DNA of 64,000 nt, from positions 608,772-672,771 of the forward strand of contig NZ_VRYN01000001.1 in NCBI RefSeq assembly GCF_008124605.1, given 5' to 3'. The DNA comes from Halobacterium salinarum DSM 3754. GTDB lineage: Archaea > Halobacteriota > Halobacteria > Halobacteriales > Halobacteriaceae. The notes beneath the pieces were generated by a model, which was not told the DNA's origin, did not search any database, and saw nothing but the letters and a program-made list of their open reading frames with translations. Both the position numbers and the translations under genes were made by a program. Positions 26,735 through 34,879 of this stretch are shown piece by piece. Position 1 is the first letter of the stretch. Every line of letters starts with the position of its first letter.

Positions 26735-27232
26735 CTAGGTGCGGCGCAGTCCGTCGCCGTCGGCGGCCACGTCGCCGTTCTCGATGGCGGCGTCGACGGC
26801 GGTCTGGAAGGAGTCCGCAGTCAGCCCGTAGGCGTTCGTCGCGAGCGCGCGCAGGTCGCCGCGTGGCATGTCGTCGTCGCGGTTCTCCAGCAGCCGCAGG
26901 ACTTGGGCGTAGCCGTCGGGCCGCGAAGCGGCGGCGTCGTCGGTGGAGTCCTCGATGGTGATGCCCGTGGCGTCGCTGCTGGCGGCTTGCGGGGACGTCG
27001 GCGGGGCGGCGGGAGAATCGGCGGCCGGGTCGGAGCCGGAGTGGTCGGTGTCCGTGGCCGCCCCGTCGTGGTCGTCGGCACCACGGAGCGGGTCGGTGAC
27101 CGTCTCCAGCGTGGTTTTGCAGCCGTCACAGAGCGCGAGCCGCACCGGACCGCTGGGGTTGGCCGCGGGGACGACCTCGAAGACCCCATCCGGGGCGTCG
27201 CCACAGAAGTCACAGGTGTCTACTTGACGCAT
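26735..27232 (-). CDS. Zinc-ribbon protein with C-terminal helical domain, conserved haloarchaeal
   Basis: A 165-residue protein. The N-terminus has a CDFC...CDGC pair (residues ~7-10 and ~35-38), a four-cysteine zinc ribbon. A ~65-residue disordered Asp/Ser/Ala/Pro linker follows. The C-terminal ~70 residues (YAQVLRLLENRDDDMPRGDLRALATNAYGL to AADGDGLRRT) look like a small winged-helix-like module. Function unknown; a nucleic-acid-binding role is a guess from the two modules. It is divergent from the HTH-ACT regulator, and convergent with hisB. Confidence 0.7.
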   Translation of the reverse strand: MRQVDTCDFCGDAPDGVFEVVPAANPSGPVRLALCDGCKTTLETVTDPLRGADDHDGAATDTDHSGSDPAADSPAAPPTSPQAASSDATGITIEDSTDDAAASRPDGYAQVLRLLENRDDDMPRGDLRALATNAYGLTADSFQTAVDAAIENGDVAADGDGLRRT

Positions 27233-27358
27233 ACGTTCCTGGCTGTGGCTGGCAGCCCCAAAAGCCTGCTCGGTGTTGGGTTGGGTGGCCGGACACCGGC
27301 TGGCGGGGTGACTGGGACGCGAACGGTTTTCAGGCGCGTCCACCTGGCTTGGACCATA

Positions 27359-27862
27359 ATGTTCGACGAGATCATGCAGAAGTTCGAGGGGAGTCCCGGA
27401 CAGCAGGCGGTGATTCGGCTGTTGCTCGAACGCGGGTTCTCGGTGAACGACGGCGGCCGCGTGGTCTCCGGGGGGATCGAGATCCCGTACACGCAGGTCG
27501 CCCAGGAGGCGGGCGTCGACCGGCGGGTGGTCGATTCCACGACGGAGGCGATCCTCGATGACGGCGAGCTGACGCGCATCTTCCAGAACATCAGTCAGAT
27601 CCCGAGCCTGATGGATCTGGCACCCGTGCTTGACCTGCACGTGGTGACGGTGGCCGTTCAGGACGCCGACGAGCCGGGGATCGTGGCCGCGGTGACGGGA
27701 CTGCTGGCCGACCACGGGATCCCGATCCGGCAGACGATCAGCGAGGACCCGGAGTTCACCGACGAACCGCGGCTGTACGTCGTGACCGACGAGGAGTTGC
27801 CGGGGGCGGTGTTCACGGCGCTGGCGGAGATGTCGGCGGTGCGATCGGTGGAGCTGTCCTAA
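27359..27862 (+). CDS. HTH-ACT regulator of amino-acid metabolism
   Basis: A 167-residue protein. Residues ~1-80 form a winged-helix-like domain (VIRLLLERGFSV, PYTQVAQEAGVDRRVVDST); residues ~98-167 form an ACT domain (VTVAVQDADEPGIVAAVTGLLADHGIPIRQ), which usually binds an amino acid. Haloarchaeal homologues are annotated as regulators of amino-acid metabolism. A TATA-like ggttttc lies ~25 nt upstream of the ATG. Its 3' end overlaps the convergent membrane-protein gene by 4 nt. Confidence 0.8.
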   Translation: MFDEIMQKFEGSPGQQAVIRLLLERGFSVNDGGRVVSGGIEIPYTQVAQEAGVDRRVVDSTTEAILDDGELTRIFQNISQIPSLMDLAPVLDLHVVTVAVQDADEPGIVAAVTGLLADHGIPIRQTISEDPEFTDEPRLYVVTDEELPGAVFTALAEMSAVRSVELS

Positions 27863-28218
27863 TCCCGGAAGAGCACACTCGCCAGGATGAACACGTAGCC
27901 GACCGTTGTCAGCGCGTAGTTCACCGTGAGCAGGAGGATGGCGTTCTCGAAGTCCTGTGCGAACGCCGAAACGGTGGTGGCGATCGCGGCCGCAACGACG
28001 ACACAGAACCCCAACGCGAGGTACAGCATTTCCCGGCGTTCGGTTTGGAGGAACGCGTTGGCGGCGAACGCGACCATCGCGATGCCGGAAAGCGAGAGCA
28101 GGGCGCTGGCGGCGGCGTACAGCAGTTCGAGGTCAGTGAGTCCGGCGAGCTGGCCCGGGAGCGAGGGGGTGAGTCGGGAGAGCGTGAACAACAGGTCGCC
28201 GGTCGTCAACGCAACCAT
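27859..28218 (-). CDS. Small membrane protein (DUF7521-like), four predicted spans
   Basis: A 119-residue protein with four hydrophobic segments (around residues 29-50, 66-84, 89-105 and 108-117, the last weak) and few charged loops. DUF7521-type proteins are common small haloarchaeal membrane proteins, often near transcription regulators, with unknown function. Here it is convergent with, and overlaps by 4 nt, the HTH-ACT regulator. Confidence 0.6.
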   Translation of the reverse strand: MVALTTGDLLFTLSRLTPSLPGQLAGLTDLELLYAAASALLSLSGIAMVAFAANAFLQTERREMLYLALGFCVVVAAAIATTVSAFAQDFENAILLLTVNYALTTVGYVFILASVLFRD

Positions 28219-28302
28219 CTGTCCCGGGTTTGCGCCGACGAATGCATAACCCTTGTGGGCAGAACCGCAAGCGGCAACCCCCTGCTCAACCAACGAGCGC
28301 GT

Positions 28303-28923
28303 GTGACCGACGCCTACCGCACGCTTGCGGGCTCGGGGCGGGACAGCTTCGAGGTCCGGGGGTCTGAGTTCATCGGGTATGCGGGGCCGGCAAACACCGT
28401 TGCGGCGGCCGAGGCGTTCATCCAGGAGGTCCGGGAGCGCCACGCGGATGCCACCCACAACGTGCCGTGGTATCGGGTGCGCGTGACCGGTGGTGGCCCG
28501 GGCGGTGGGCATCTGTTGCGGGAGTACCAGAGCGACGACGGCGAGCCGACTGGGTCCGCCGGGAAGCCGGCGTTGAACGTCGTCCAGCAGCGCGACGTCG
28601 AGAACGTGGTGGGTGTCGTCACGCGCTATTACGGGGGGACGAACCTGGGCGTTGGGGGGTTGGCGCGGGCGTATTCGACGGCGGTCAAGGACGCCGTGGA
28701 TGCGGCCGGCGTGGTCACCCAGCGCCCGCAGGCGCGGTTCGTGGTGACGGTTGCATACGATGATTCGGGCACCGTGCGGGGGATTCTGGAGAGCGCTGAG
28801 TGTTCGTTCGACGCCGACTACGAGGCCGACGTGACGTTCGAGGTGACGGTGGCTGTGGCCGACGCCGACGCGCTCCGGGAGCGCATCGCGGACGCGACGA
28901 GCGGCCGGGCGGAGATCGCGTAG
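28303..28923 (+). CDS. YigZ/IMPACT family protein
   Basis: A 206-residue protein beginning at a GTG. The IMPACT signature is clear: DATHNVPWYRV, SDDGEPTGSAGKPALNV and RYYGGTNLGVGGLARAYS. A C-terminal DUF1949-like ferredoxin-fold domain follows. Eukaryotic IMPACT regulates the eIF2 kinase Gcn2; the role of the prokaryotic family (YigZ) is unclear, with suggestions around ribosomes or nucleic acids. The GTG at 28303 is the codon in frame next to the TATA-like aaccctt. Confidence 0.85.
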   Translation: MTDAYRTLAGSGRDSFEVRGSEFIGYAGPANTVAAAEAFIQEVRERHADATHNVPWYRVRVTGGGPGGGHLLREYQSDDGEPTGSAGKPALNVVQQRDVENVVGVVTRYYGGTNLGVGGLARAYSTAVKDAVDAAGVVTQRPQARFVVTVAYDDSGTVRGILESAECSFDADYEADVTFEVTVAVADADALRERIADATSGRAEIA

Positions 28924-28954
28924 CGCCGGCGGAAAACCGAAGCGCACAAGTAGT

Positions 28955-28970
28955 TTTAGGCTGGCCTAAA
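28955..28970 (+). promoter_or_regulatory. Iron-box operator (DtxR/IdeR/SirR-type) of the iron-uptake pair
   Basis: TTTAGGC-TG-GCCTAAA: perfect 7-bp arms with a 2-nt spacer. It matches the TTAGGnTnnnCTAA-type sites of DtxR-family metalloregulators (Idr1/Idr2/SirR in Halobacterium). The repeat ends 3 nt before the ATG of the downstream gene, so the metal-bound repressor would sit across the transcription start of a leaderless mRNA. Confidence 0.8.
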
Positions 28971-28973
28971 CCC

Positions 28974-30074
28974 ATGCGAACGCGCAGACAGTTCCTCGCC
29001 ACAACCACGAGCCTCACAACCGTCGGGCTGCTCGCGGGCTGTGCGCGCAGCCCCGACAACACCGACGAACGCGGCGCCGAGAACACGTACACCGCCTCGA
29101 TCGCGCCCGTCGGGGATGTCGCGTTCGACGGCGTGCCCCAACGCTGGGTCACGAGCAACGGCAGTTGGGCGGATATGGGCGTCGCGCTCGGCCTCGATCC
29201 GCCGGCCGCGGTCACGCTCACGGACAGATACCACACCCACTACTACGACGACATCCCCGGCGTCAGCGTCGACGACAGCGACATGGTGTCGCTGTACCAG
29301 GACGGCGTCAACCCCGAGCGCTTCTACAACCTCGACGCCGACATCCACGTGATCGACCCGAACTTCCTCGAACACCGCACAGAGAACATCTCCCAGGCGG
29401 ACATCGAGGACATCGGATCCCGGATCGCCCCGTTTTTCGGGAACTGCAGCTACGCCCACCACTACGAGTGGCACGACGACTACCGCTACTACTCGCTGCT
29501 TGGCGCGCTCGAACGGCTTGCGGCGGCGTTCAAGCGCCGAGACCGCTACGAGGCGATCAGGGCGCTGCACGCCGACGCCCAGTCGACGCTCGAATCGGTC
29601 GTTCCCGCGCCGGCCGACTGTCCCGCCACCGCCGTGGTCTGGGGGGTCGGGGACGCCCCCACTGAGTTCTACCCCTACACCATTGGCGGCGGGACCGGAT
29701 TCAAGCACGTCCGCGATCTGGGCGTCCGGGACGCCGTTGCGGCGAGCGGCGTGCCGGACTTCCACGGGTCGCGGACCGCCATCGACGCCGAAACGCTGCT
29801 CGACATCGACCCTGAGGTGTTGCTCCTGCGGGGCTACGAGGACAAGACCGCAGCCGAGTTCCAGGACGCCGTCGTGTCCCCGCTACAATCCCACGCGGCC
29901 GCGGGCCGCGTCACCGCTGTCGAGAACGGCGACGTGTATCGCGGCGGCGGCCTCTATCAAGGCCCGATCACAACCCTCGTGCTCACCGAGCGACTGGCTG
30001 GCGACCTCTACGGGTACGACGGCGAGCTGTTCGACCGCCAGCGCGTCGCGGACATCGTCGCGGGGGCGATCTGA
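28974..30074 (+). CDS. Iron/siderophore-type ABC substrate-binding lipoprotein
   Basis: A 366-residue periplasmic-binding-type protein. The N-terminus MRTRRQFLATTTSLTTVGLL is a Tat signal ending in a lipobox (LAGC). The fold is TroA/FepB-like: two lobes joined by a long helix (about residues 180-205). Abundant His/Tyr/Asp (TDRYHTHYYDDIP, CSYAHHYEWHDDYRYY) could bind metal. No permease or ATPase gene is adjacent. The perfect iron-box palindrome immediately upstream suggests derepression under iron limitation. Whether the ligand is free ferric iron, a siderophore or haem cannot be told. Confidence 0.8.
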   Translation: MRTRRQFLATTTSLTTVGLLAGCARSPDNTDERGAENTYTASIAPVGDVAFDGVPQRWVTSNGSWADMGVALGLDPPAAVTLTDRYHTHYYDDIPGVSVDDSDMVSLYQDGVNPERFYNLDADIHVIDPNFLEHRTENISQADIEDIGSRIAPFFGNCSYAHHYEWHDDYRYYSLLGALERLAAAFKRRDRYEAIRALHADAQSTLESVVPAPADCPATAVVWGVGDAPTEFYPYTIGGGTGFKHVRDLGVRDAVAASGVPDFHGSRTAIDAETLLDIDPEVLLLRGYEDKTAAEFQDAVVSPLQSHAAAGRVTAVENGDVYRGGGLYQGPITTLVLTERLAGDLYGYDGELFDRQRVADIVAGAI

Positions 30075-30075
30075 C

Positions 30076-30972
30076 GTGGCCGAACCGATGCCCACCCAGG
30101 ACGGCGAGCGCCGTGATGTCGTCATCGTCGGCGGCGGCCCCGCGGGCTGCGCTGCGGGCGTGTTCACCGCGCGCTACGGCCTCGATACGGTCGTCTTCGA
30201 CCGCGGGAACGCCGCGCTCCCGCGCTGTGCGTTCGTCGAGAACTACCCCGGATTCCCGGGCGGGATCGACGTGCCGACGCTGCGAGGGCTGTTCCACGAC
30301 CACGCCGAAACCGCGGGCTGTGACCTGATCGCGGACACCGTCGAATCGGTCGACCGGCCGAGCGACGACAACACCGGGTTCGTCGTCGAAACGCAGGACG
30401 GCCGTCGGGTGCACACCGACACCGTGCTCGCCGCGGCGTGGTACGACGGCTCGTACCTGCGGCCGGTCGTCGGCGACAGCGCCTTCGAAACCCACGACCA
30501 CCACGGCGAGTCGCGCGAGCGCTTCGACGACGCGTACGCCGACGCCGACGGCCGCACGCCCGTCGACGGCCTCTACGTCGCGTCCCCGGGCGGCCAGCGC
30601 AGCGCACAGGCCGTGATCGCGGCGGGCAACGGCGCGCACGTCGCGCGCTGTCTGCTGGCGGACCGAAAGCGCGCCCGGGGATACCCCGAGGGCGTAGCCC
30701 CACACTACGACTGGAAGCGCCGCGAGTCGGATCTCAGTGGGGAGTGGGCCGACCGTGACCGCTGGCGGGAGTGGTTCGCCGCCGAGGCCGGCGACGACCA
30801 CGACCTCGACGACGACGAGTTCGCGGCGCTGCGGGCGGCGCACCTCGATCGGACGTTCGACGCGACGCTGTCCGCGGACGCGATCGAGGAGCGCGCCGAA
30901 GCGGGAGCACACCGGCTGCTCGATCACATCGACGACGACCACATCGCGTCGTACCGCGAGCAACGGGACTGA
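30076..30972 (+). CDS. FAD-dependent oxidoreductase (thioredoxin reductase-like fold)
   Basis: A 298-residue flavoprotein. The N-terminal dinucleotide motif VVIVGGGPAGCAAGVFTARYG binds FAD; the next conserved part is CAFVENYPGFPGG, as in thioredoxin reductase-like proteins. The C-terminal FAD contact appears as DGLYVASPGGQR. It lacks the CxxC redox pair of thioredoxin reductases and much of the NAD-binding insertion. It starts 1 nt after the iron-binding lipoprotein gene (GTG at 30076, or ATG at 30088) and must share the iron box. A ferric-reductase or siderophore-modifying role is inference. Confidence 0.75.
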   Translation: MAEPMPTQDGERRDVVIVGGGPAGCAAGVFTARYGLDTVVFDRGNAALPRCAFVENYPGFPGGIDVPTLRGLFHDHAETAGCDLIADTVESVDRPSDDNTGFVVETQDGRRVHTDTVLAAAWYDGSYLRPVVGDSAFETHDHHGESRERFDDAYADADGRTPVDGLYVASPGGQRSAQAVIAAGNGAHVARCLLADRKRARGYPEGVAPHYDWKRRESDLSGEWADRDRWREWFAAEAGDDHDLDDDEFAALRAAHLDRTFDATLSADAIEERAEAGAHRLLDHIDDDHIASYREQRD

Positions 30973-31035
30973 CTGGCGGCAGACAGCCACGGGGGGTACC
31001 CGAACCGTTTTGCGAGCGCCGGGCGACCCCCCACT

Positions 31036-33060
31036 ATGCAGCCAGTCGAAGCCAGCGATTACTGGGAGCTGGCGCGGCTCAGCCAGCCGGCGGTCTCCCC
31101 GACCGGCGACCGCGTGGCGTACGTCCGAACGACCGCTGAGCGCGACGGCGACACCGGCCAGGAGACCGCGTCAGTCCACATCACGCCGGTCGGCGGTGGC
31201 GGTTCGCGGCGTTTCACCGCCGCCGATGGCACCGACGCCGAGCCGGCGTGGAGCCCCACCGGGGACCGGCTGGCGTTCGTCTCCACCCGCGGCGACGCTG
31301 GCGGGGGTCGCCCCCAGCTGTGGGTGGTGCCCGTGGACGGCGGGGAGGCAACGCGAATCACCGACGTGATCGGCGGCGTCTCGAACATCGCGTGGGGACC
31401 CGACGGCGACCGGGTGGCGTTCCTGCAGGCGGTGCGGCCGGCGGAGCGAGCCGAGGAGCTGGACCGCGAGCACGACGGCGAGTACGAGCGCGACACCCCC
31501 GATCCGCGCGTGATCGACCGGCAGATGTACCGCGGCCACACGAGCTACCGGGACGGCGCGCGCCGGCACGTGTACGTCGCGGACCTCGCTGCGGGGCGCG
31601 TCGACCGAGTGACCGCGGGTGTCGCCGAATGCGGCGGCCCTGCGTGGGGCGACGACGGCACGCTGTACTATCCGATCCGGCGCGGGCTGGACGCCGACGA
31701 CCGCCTGGAGTGGGCGATCGAAGCCGCGACGCCGGCGGATTCGGCTGACAGCACCGTTGTGACGACCGTCGAGGGGATGGGGCCGACGCTGGCCGTCCAC
31801 GGCTCCCGGGTCGCGTACACGACGACGCCGGCCGACGACCCGACGCTGACGCAGACGGCCGTCGAGGTCTTCGACCGCGACACCGGGGCGACCGACCGCC
31901 TCACGGACGGCGTCGACCGCACAGTCGCCGAGCGGACTGCGGGCCACGCCCCGGAGTGGGGACCCGACGGCGAGCACCTGTACGTCTGCACGCCCGACGA
32001 GGGCGGGTACGTCCTGCGGCGGGTGGCCGCCGACACCGGCGACGACCGCGTGGTGCTTGCCGGCGACCGCCACGTCCACGCGTTCTCGGTGTCCGCGGAC
32101 GCGGTGGCCGTCGTGCAGTCCGAATGGGACCACCCCGGCGAGGTCGTGGCGGCGACCCCGATGGGTGGTGAAGAGGTCACGCTGACGCGCGCGAACCGCG
32201 ACTACCTCGACGAGCGCGCCGTCTCCAAGCCCGAGTCGGTGTGGATCGATGGGCCCGCGGGCGACATCCAGGGGTGGGTGCTCACGCCCCCGGAGTTCGA
32301 CCCCGAGGAGACGTATCCGCTGGTCGTGAACGTCCACGGCGGCCCCCACCTGATGTGGTCGACCGCCGGAACGATGTGGCACGAGTTCCAGACGCTTGCG
32401 GCCCGCGGGTACGTGGTGTTCTGGTGTAACCCCCGGGGCTCGACGGGGTACGGCCAGGAGTGGCTGCGCGCCGTCGAACGCGACTGGGGCGCGGTCACGC
32501 TCGCGGACGTCATGGCCGGCGTGGCGGCGGTCACCGACCGCGACTACGTGGACGCCGACAACGCGTTCATCACGGGGGGGAGCTTCGGCGGGTTCATGAC
32601 CGGCTGGGCGGTCGGCCACACCGACGCGTTCGCCGGCGCGGTCGCGCAGCGCGGCGTCTACGACCTCACGGGGTTCTACGGCACGACGGACGCCTACGCG
32701 CTCGTTGAGGGCGAGTTCGACACCGACCCCGTGCGGGACAACGCGTTCCTGTGGGCGCAGTCCCCGGCGGCGCACACCGACGCCGTCGACACCCCCACGC
32801 TGCTCGTGCACTCGGAGGCCGACTACCGGACGCCGGCGAACACCGCGGAGCTGTTCTACCGGCTGCTGAAGAAACACGGCGTTGACACCCGGCTGGTTCG
32901 GTATCCCGGCGAGGGCCACGATCTCTCCCGGTCCGGTGATCCGGGCCACGTGGTCGACCGCATCGAGCGCATCGCTGCCTGGTTCGACGGCTACAGCGAC
33001 CACCACGAGGCGGCCCCGGTGCTGGAGACCGACCGCCCCGGGGCGGCCGCCGACGAGTAA
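31036..33060 (+). CDS. S9-family (acylaminoacyl/prolyl-oligopeptidase-like) peptidase
   Basis: A 674-residue cytoplasmic serine peptidase. The N-terminal two thirds form a beta-propeller of repeated SPTGDRVAYV, SPTGDRLAFVS and GPDGDRVAFL blades. The C-terminal alpha/beta-hydrolase has the catalytic Ser in GGSFGGFMTGW, the Asp in HSEADYRTP, and the His in GEGHDLSRSG. VNVHGGPHLMW is the oxyanion region. It should trim short peptides after larger proteases. A TATA-like ccgtttt lies ~27 nt before the ATG. Confidence 0.92.
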   Translation: MQPVEASDYWELARLSQPAVSPTGDRVAYVRTTAERDGDTGQETASVHITPVGGGGSRRFTAADGTDAEPAWSPTGDRLAFVSTRGDAGGGRPQLWVVPVDGGEATRITDVIGGVSNIAWGPDGDRVAFLQAVRPAERAEELDREHDGEYERDTPDPRVIDRQMYRGHTSYRDGARRHVYVADLAAGRVDRVTAGVAECGGPAWGDDGTLYYPIRRGLDADDRLEWAIEAATPADSADSTVVTTVEGMGPTLAVHGSRVAYTTTPADDPTLTQTAVEVFDRDTGATDRLTDGVDRTVAERTAGHAPEWGPDGEHLYVCTPDEGGYVLRRVAADTGDDRVVLAGDRHVHAFSVSADAVAVVQSEWDHPGEVVAATPMGGEEVTLTRANRDYLDERAVSKPESVWIDGPAGDIQGWVLTPPEFDPEETYPLVVNVHGGPHLMWSTAGTMWHEFQTLAARGYVVFWCNPRGSTGYGQEWLRAVERDWGAVTLADVMAGVAAVTDRDYVDADNAFITGGSFGGFMTGWAVGHTDAFAGAVAQRGVYDLTGFYGTTDAYALVEGEFDTDPVRDNAFLWAQSPAAHTDAVDTPTLLVHSEADYRTPANTAELFYRLLKKHGVDTRLVRYPGEGHDLSRSGDPGHVVDRIERIAAWFDGYSDHHEAAPVLETDRPGAAADE

Positions 33061-33070
33061 CCCCCTGCGG

Positions 33071-33310
33071 TCAGTCGACGATGATGTCGGTGCCGCCGTC
33101 CTCGCCGTCGGCCGCCGCGGCTGCGTCGTCGTGTCGGGTGTCGGCGCGCATCTCCGTCTCGTAGCGATCCACCCATTCGGCGAAGCACTCGGGACAGAGG
33201 CGCTGGCTGTCGATCTGGGAGCGGTCGACGGAGACGCGAACCGTCCGCGATAACGGGTTCGCAACCGCGTCGCCACACCAATCACAGGGCTCCGCGTCGG
33301 CGTCGCTCAT
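33071..33310 (-). CDS. Small zinc-binding protein (DUF7569-like)
   Basis: A 79-residue protein with two cysteine pairs (CDWC near residue 9 and CPEC near 39) spaced like a zinc ribbon. An acidic C-terminal tail follows (DGEDGGTDIIVD). Function unknown. It is convergent with the peptidase gene and 46 nt upstream of upp in the same direction. Confidence 0.7.
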   Translation of the reverse strand: MSDADAEPCDWCGDAVANPLSRTVRVSVDRSQIDSQRLCPECFAEWVDRYETEMRADTRHDDAAAAADGEDGGTDIIVD

Positions 33311-33356
33311 ACGCGCTGCCTTGCGGGCGAGCGTCTTGAACGTGGCGGGGCCGCCG

Positions 33357-34040
33357 TCAGGTCGTGCGGAACGCGCGGTCGCCGGCGTCCCCGAGTCCGG
33401 GCACGATGTAGCCGTCGTCGGTGAGCGTGTCGTCGATGGCGACCGTCAGCAGGTCCGCGTCCGGGAACTGGTCGCCGACCCGCAGCAGGCCGTCCGGGGC
33501 GCTCACGGCCGACAGCACGAACAGGTCCTCGACGCCCGCAGCGGGCATCTCGTCGGTGACGTGGTCGAGGACGGTACACATCGTCGATCCGGTGGCGAGC
33601 ATCGGGTCGGCGACGATGACGGTGTCGCCCTCCGAGATGTCCGGGAGTTTCACGTAGTCGACGGTGATCGGGAACTCGCCGTCGGCGTCCATGCCGGCGT
33701 CCTCGTCGCGGCCCGCGCTGATGACGCCCTGTTTCGCTCGCGGGAACGCCTTCAGCAGCCCCTCGACGAACGGGGTTGCCGCACGGAGCACGTTGATGAT
33801 GACGACGTCGTCCAGGCCGGTGACGCGCTCGCCGGTCGTCTCGGTGAGCGGCGTTTCGAAGGCCGTGAACTCCGTCTCCATCGCGCCGTCGATGATCTCG
33901 TAGCCCGAGATGCGGCCGAGTTTCACCAGCCCCTTCCGGAAGCTCACCTGCTCGGTGGTGGTGTCCCGGAGCCGGGAGAGGGTGTGTTTGGCGAGCGAAT
34001 GCGTGATCACGTGTGCGTCGCCGCGGTCCTCGATGGTCAT
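33357..34040 (-). CDS. upp: Uracil phosphoribosyltransferase
   Basis: A 227-residue PRTase, salvaging uracil with PRPP to UMP. The PRPP loop is [14 protein letters not shown]. The uracil-binding C-terminus is seen as [13 protein letters not shown]. Other family segments are [16 protein letters not shown] and ISAGRDE. The length is normal. The ATG at 34040 is preceded by a non-coding gap shared with the divergent DUF5828-like gene. Confidence 0.94.
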   Translation of the reverse strand: MTIEDRGDAHVITHSLAKHTLSRLRDTTTEQVSFRKGLVKLGRISGYEIIDGAMETEFTAFETPLTETTGERVTGLDDVVIINVLRAATPFVEGLLKAFPRAKQGVISAGRDEDAGMDADGEFPITVDYVKLPDISEGDTVIVADPMLATGSTMCTVLDHVTDEMPAAGVEDLFVLSAVSAPDGLLRVGDQFPDADLLTVAIDDTLTDDGYIVPGLGDAGDRAFRTT

Positions 34041-34100
34041 ACGTGAGGTGGGACTGCGCGTCGGCTTGAAACCTACTATGACACGCCGGTATCGACAAGA

Positions 34101-34108
34101 GGTTTATG
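34101..34108 (+). promoter_or_regulatory. TATA element of the DUF5828-like gene
   Basis: ggtttatg is about 28 nt before the ATG at 34134, consistent with leaderless transcription. Confidence 0.5.
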
Positions 34109-34133
34109 CGATGCGGGCCTAGATCGGGCAGCT

Positions 34134-34817
34134 ATGGAGGAGAGCGTCGCGGGGTTCAAGCAGCGGGGCACGTGGGGCGACGTGGTCGAACACGGCGAAC
34201 GCATCACGACCGCGCTGCGGGAAGCCGGTGCCGACGAGGCGTTTGCGGACGCGTTCGCGGAGTGGGACGACTGGCGGCCGAAGTCACACGAGCGCATCGG
34301 TGACGAGGTCAACGAGAAGACCGCCGATCAGGCCAGCGTCGCGGAGGGCAAAGGCGAGAAGGCCGGCGCGTCCGCCGACGAGGACCTACAGAAGGCCGGC
34401 GAGCAGCTGTCGGCGTCCTACGAGAAGCTCGGCGACGGCGACGGCGGTGACGCCGTCGAGAAGTGGCAGTCGTCCCTGGACCACGTCAAGCGGGCGGCGG
34501 ACACGGCCGGCCGGAAGGCCATCCGGAAAGTCGAGGACGCGGTGTACCGGAACGTGATGACGCGGATCGCGCCGTACTACTTCGACAACGCGTTGGTGTC
34601 CGCGAACATCCAGCGCGTCCGCAGCCAGGAGGAGTTCGTCTTCGAGGTGAACATCAACGACGACGACCTCAAGTCGGCGGTCCAAGACCACCTCTCGTCG
34701 TTCGAAGCGCTCGACCGCTGGCACGTGGACACGGAACGCGAAACCGACGTCGCGGAGGCCGCCGAGGGCGTCGACCCGCCGAAACAACGCGAGGACGCCA
34801 AATCGACCACGAACTGA
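34134..34817 (+). CDS. Conserved haloarchaeal protein (DUF5828-like)
   Basis: A 227-residue soluble acidic protein, mostly helical with coiled-coil character (about residues 60-140: KGEKAGASADEDLQKAGEQL, DHVKRAADTAGRKAIRKVEDA). A compact C-terminal segment (YYFDNALVSANIQ, FVFEVNINDDDLKSAVQDHL) follows. No catalytic motif is visible. The next gene, a phosphate permease of the PiT type, begins 62 nt later in the same direction, so both may be one unit. A phosphate-linked role is only a contextual guess. Confidence 0.65.
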   Translation: MEESVAGFKQRGTWGDVVEHGERITTALREAGADEAFADAFAEWDDWRPKSHERIGDEVNEKTADQASVAEGKGEKAGASADEDLQKAGEQLSASYEKLGDGDGGDAVEKWQSSLDHVKRAADTAGRKAIRKVEDAVYRNVMTRIAPYYFDNALVSANIQRVRSQEEFVFEVNINDDDLKSAVQDHLSSFEALDRWHVDTERETDVAEAAEGVDPPKQREDAKSTTN

Positions 34818-34879
34818 GCCCGGCTGGGCGACGCGTGCCGGCAGCCTCTTTGCACCGCCGCGCGGATAGTGACTAACGA

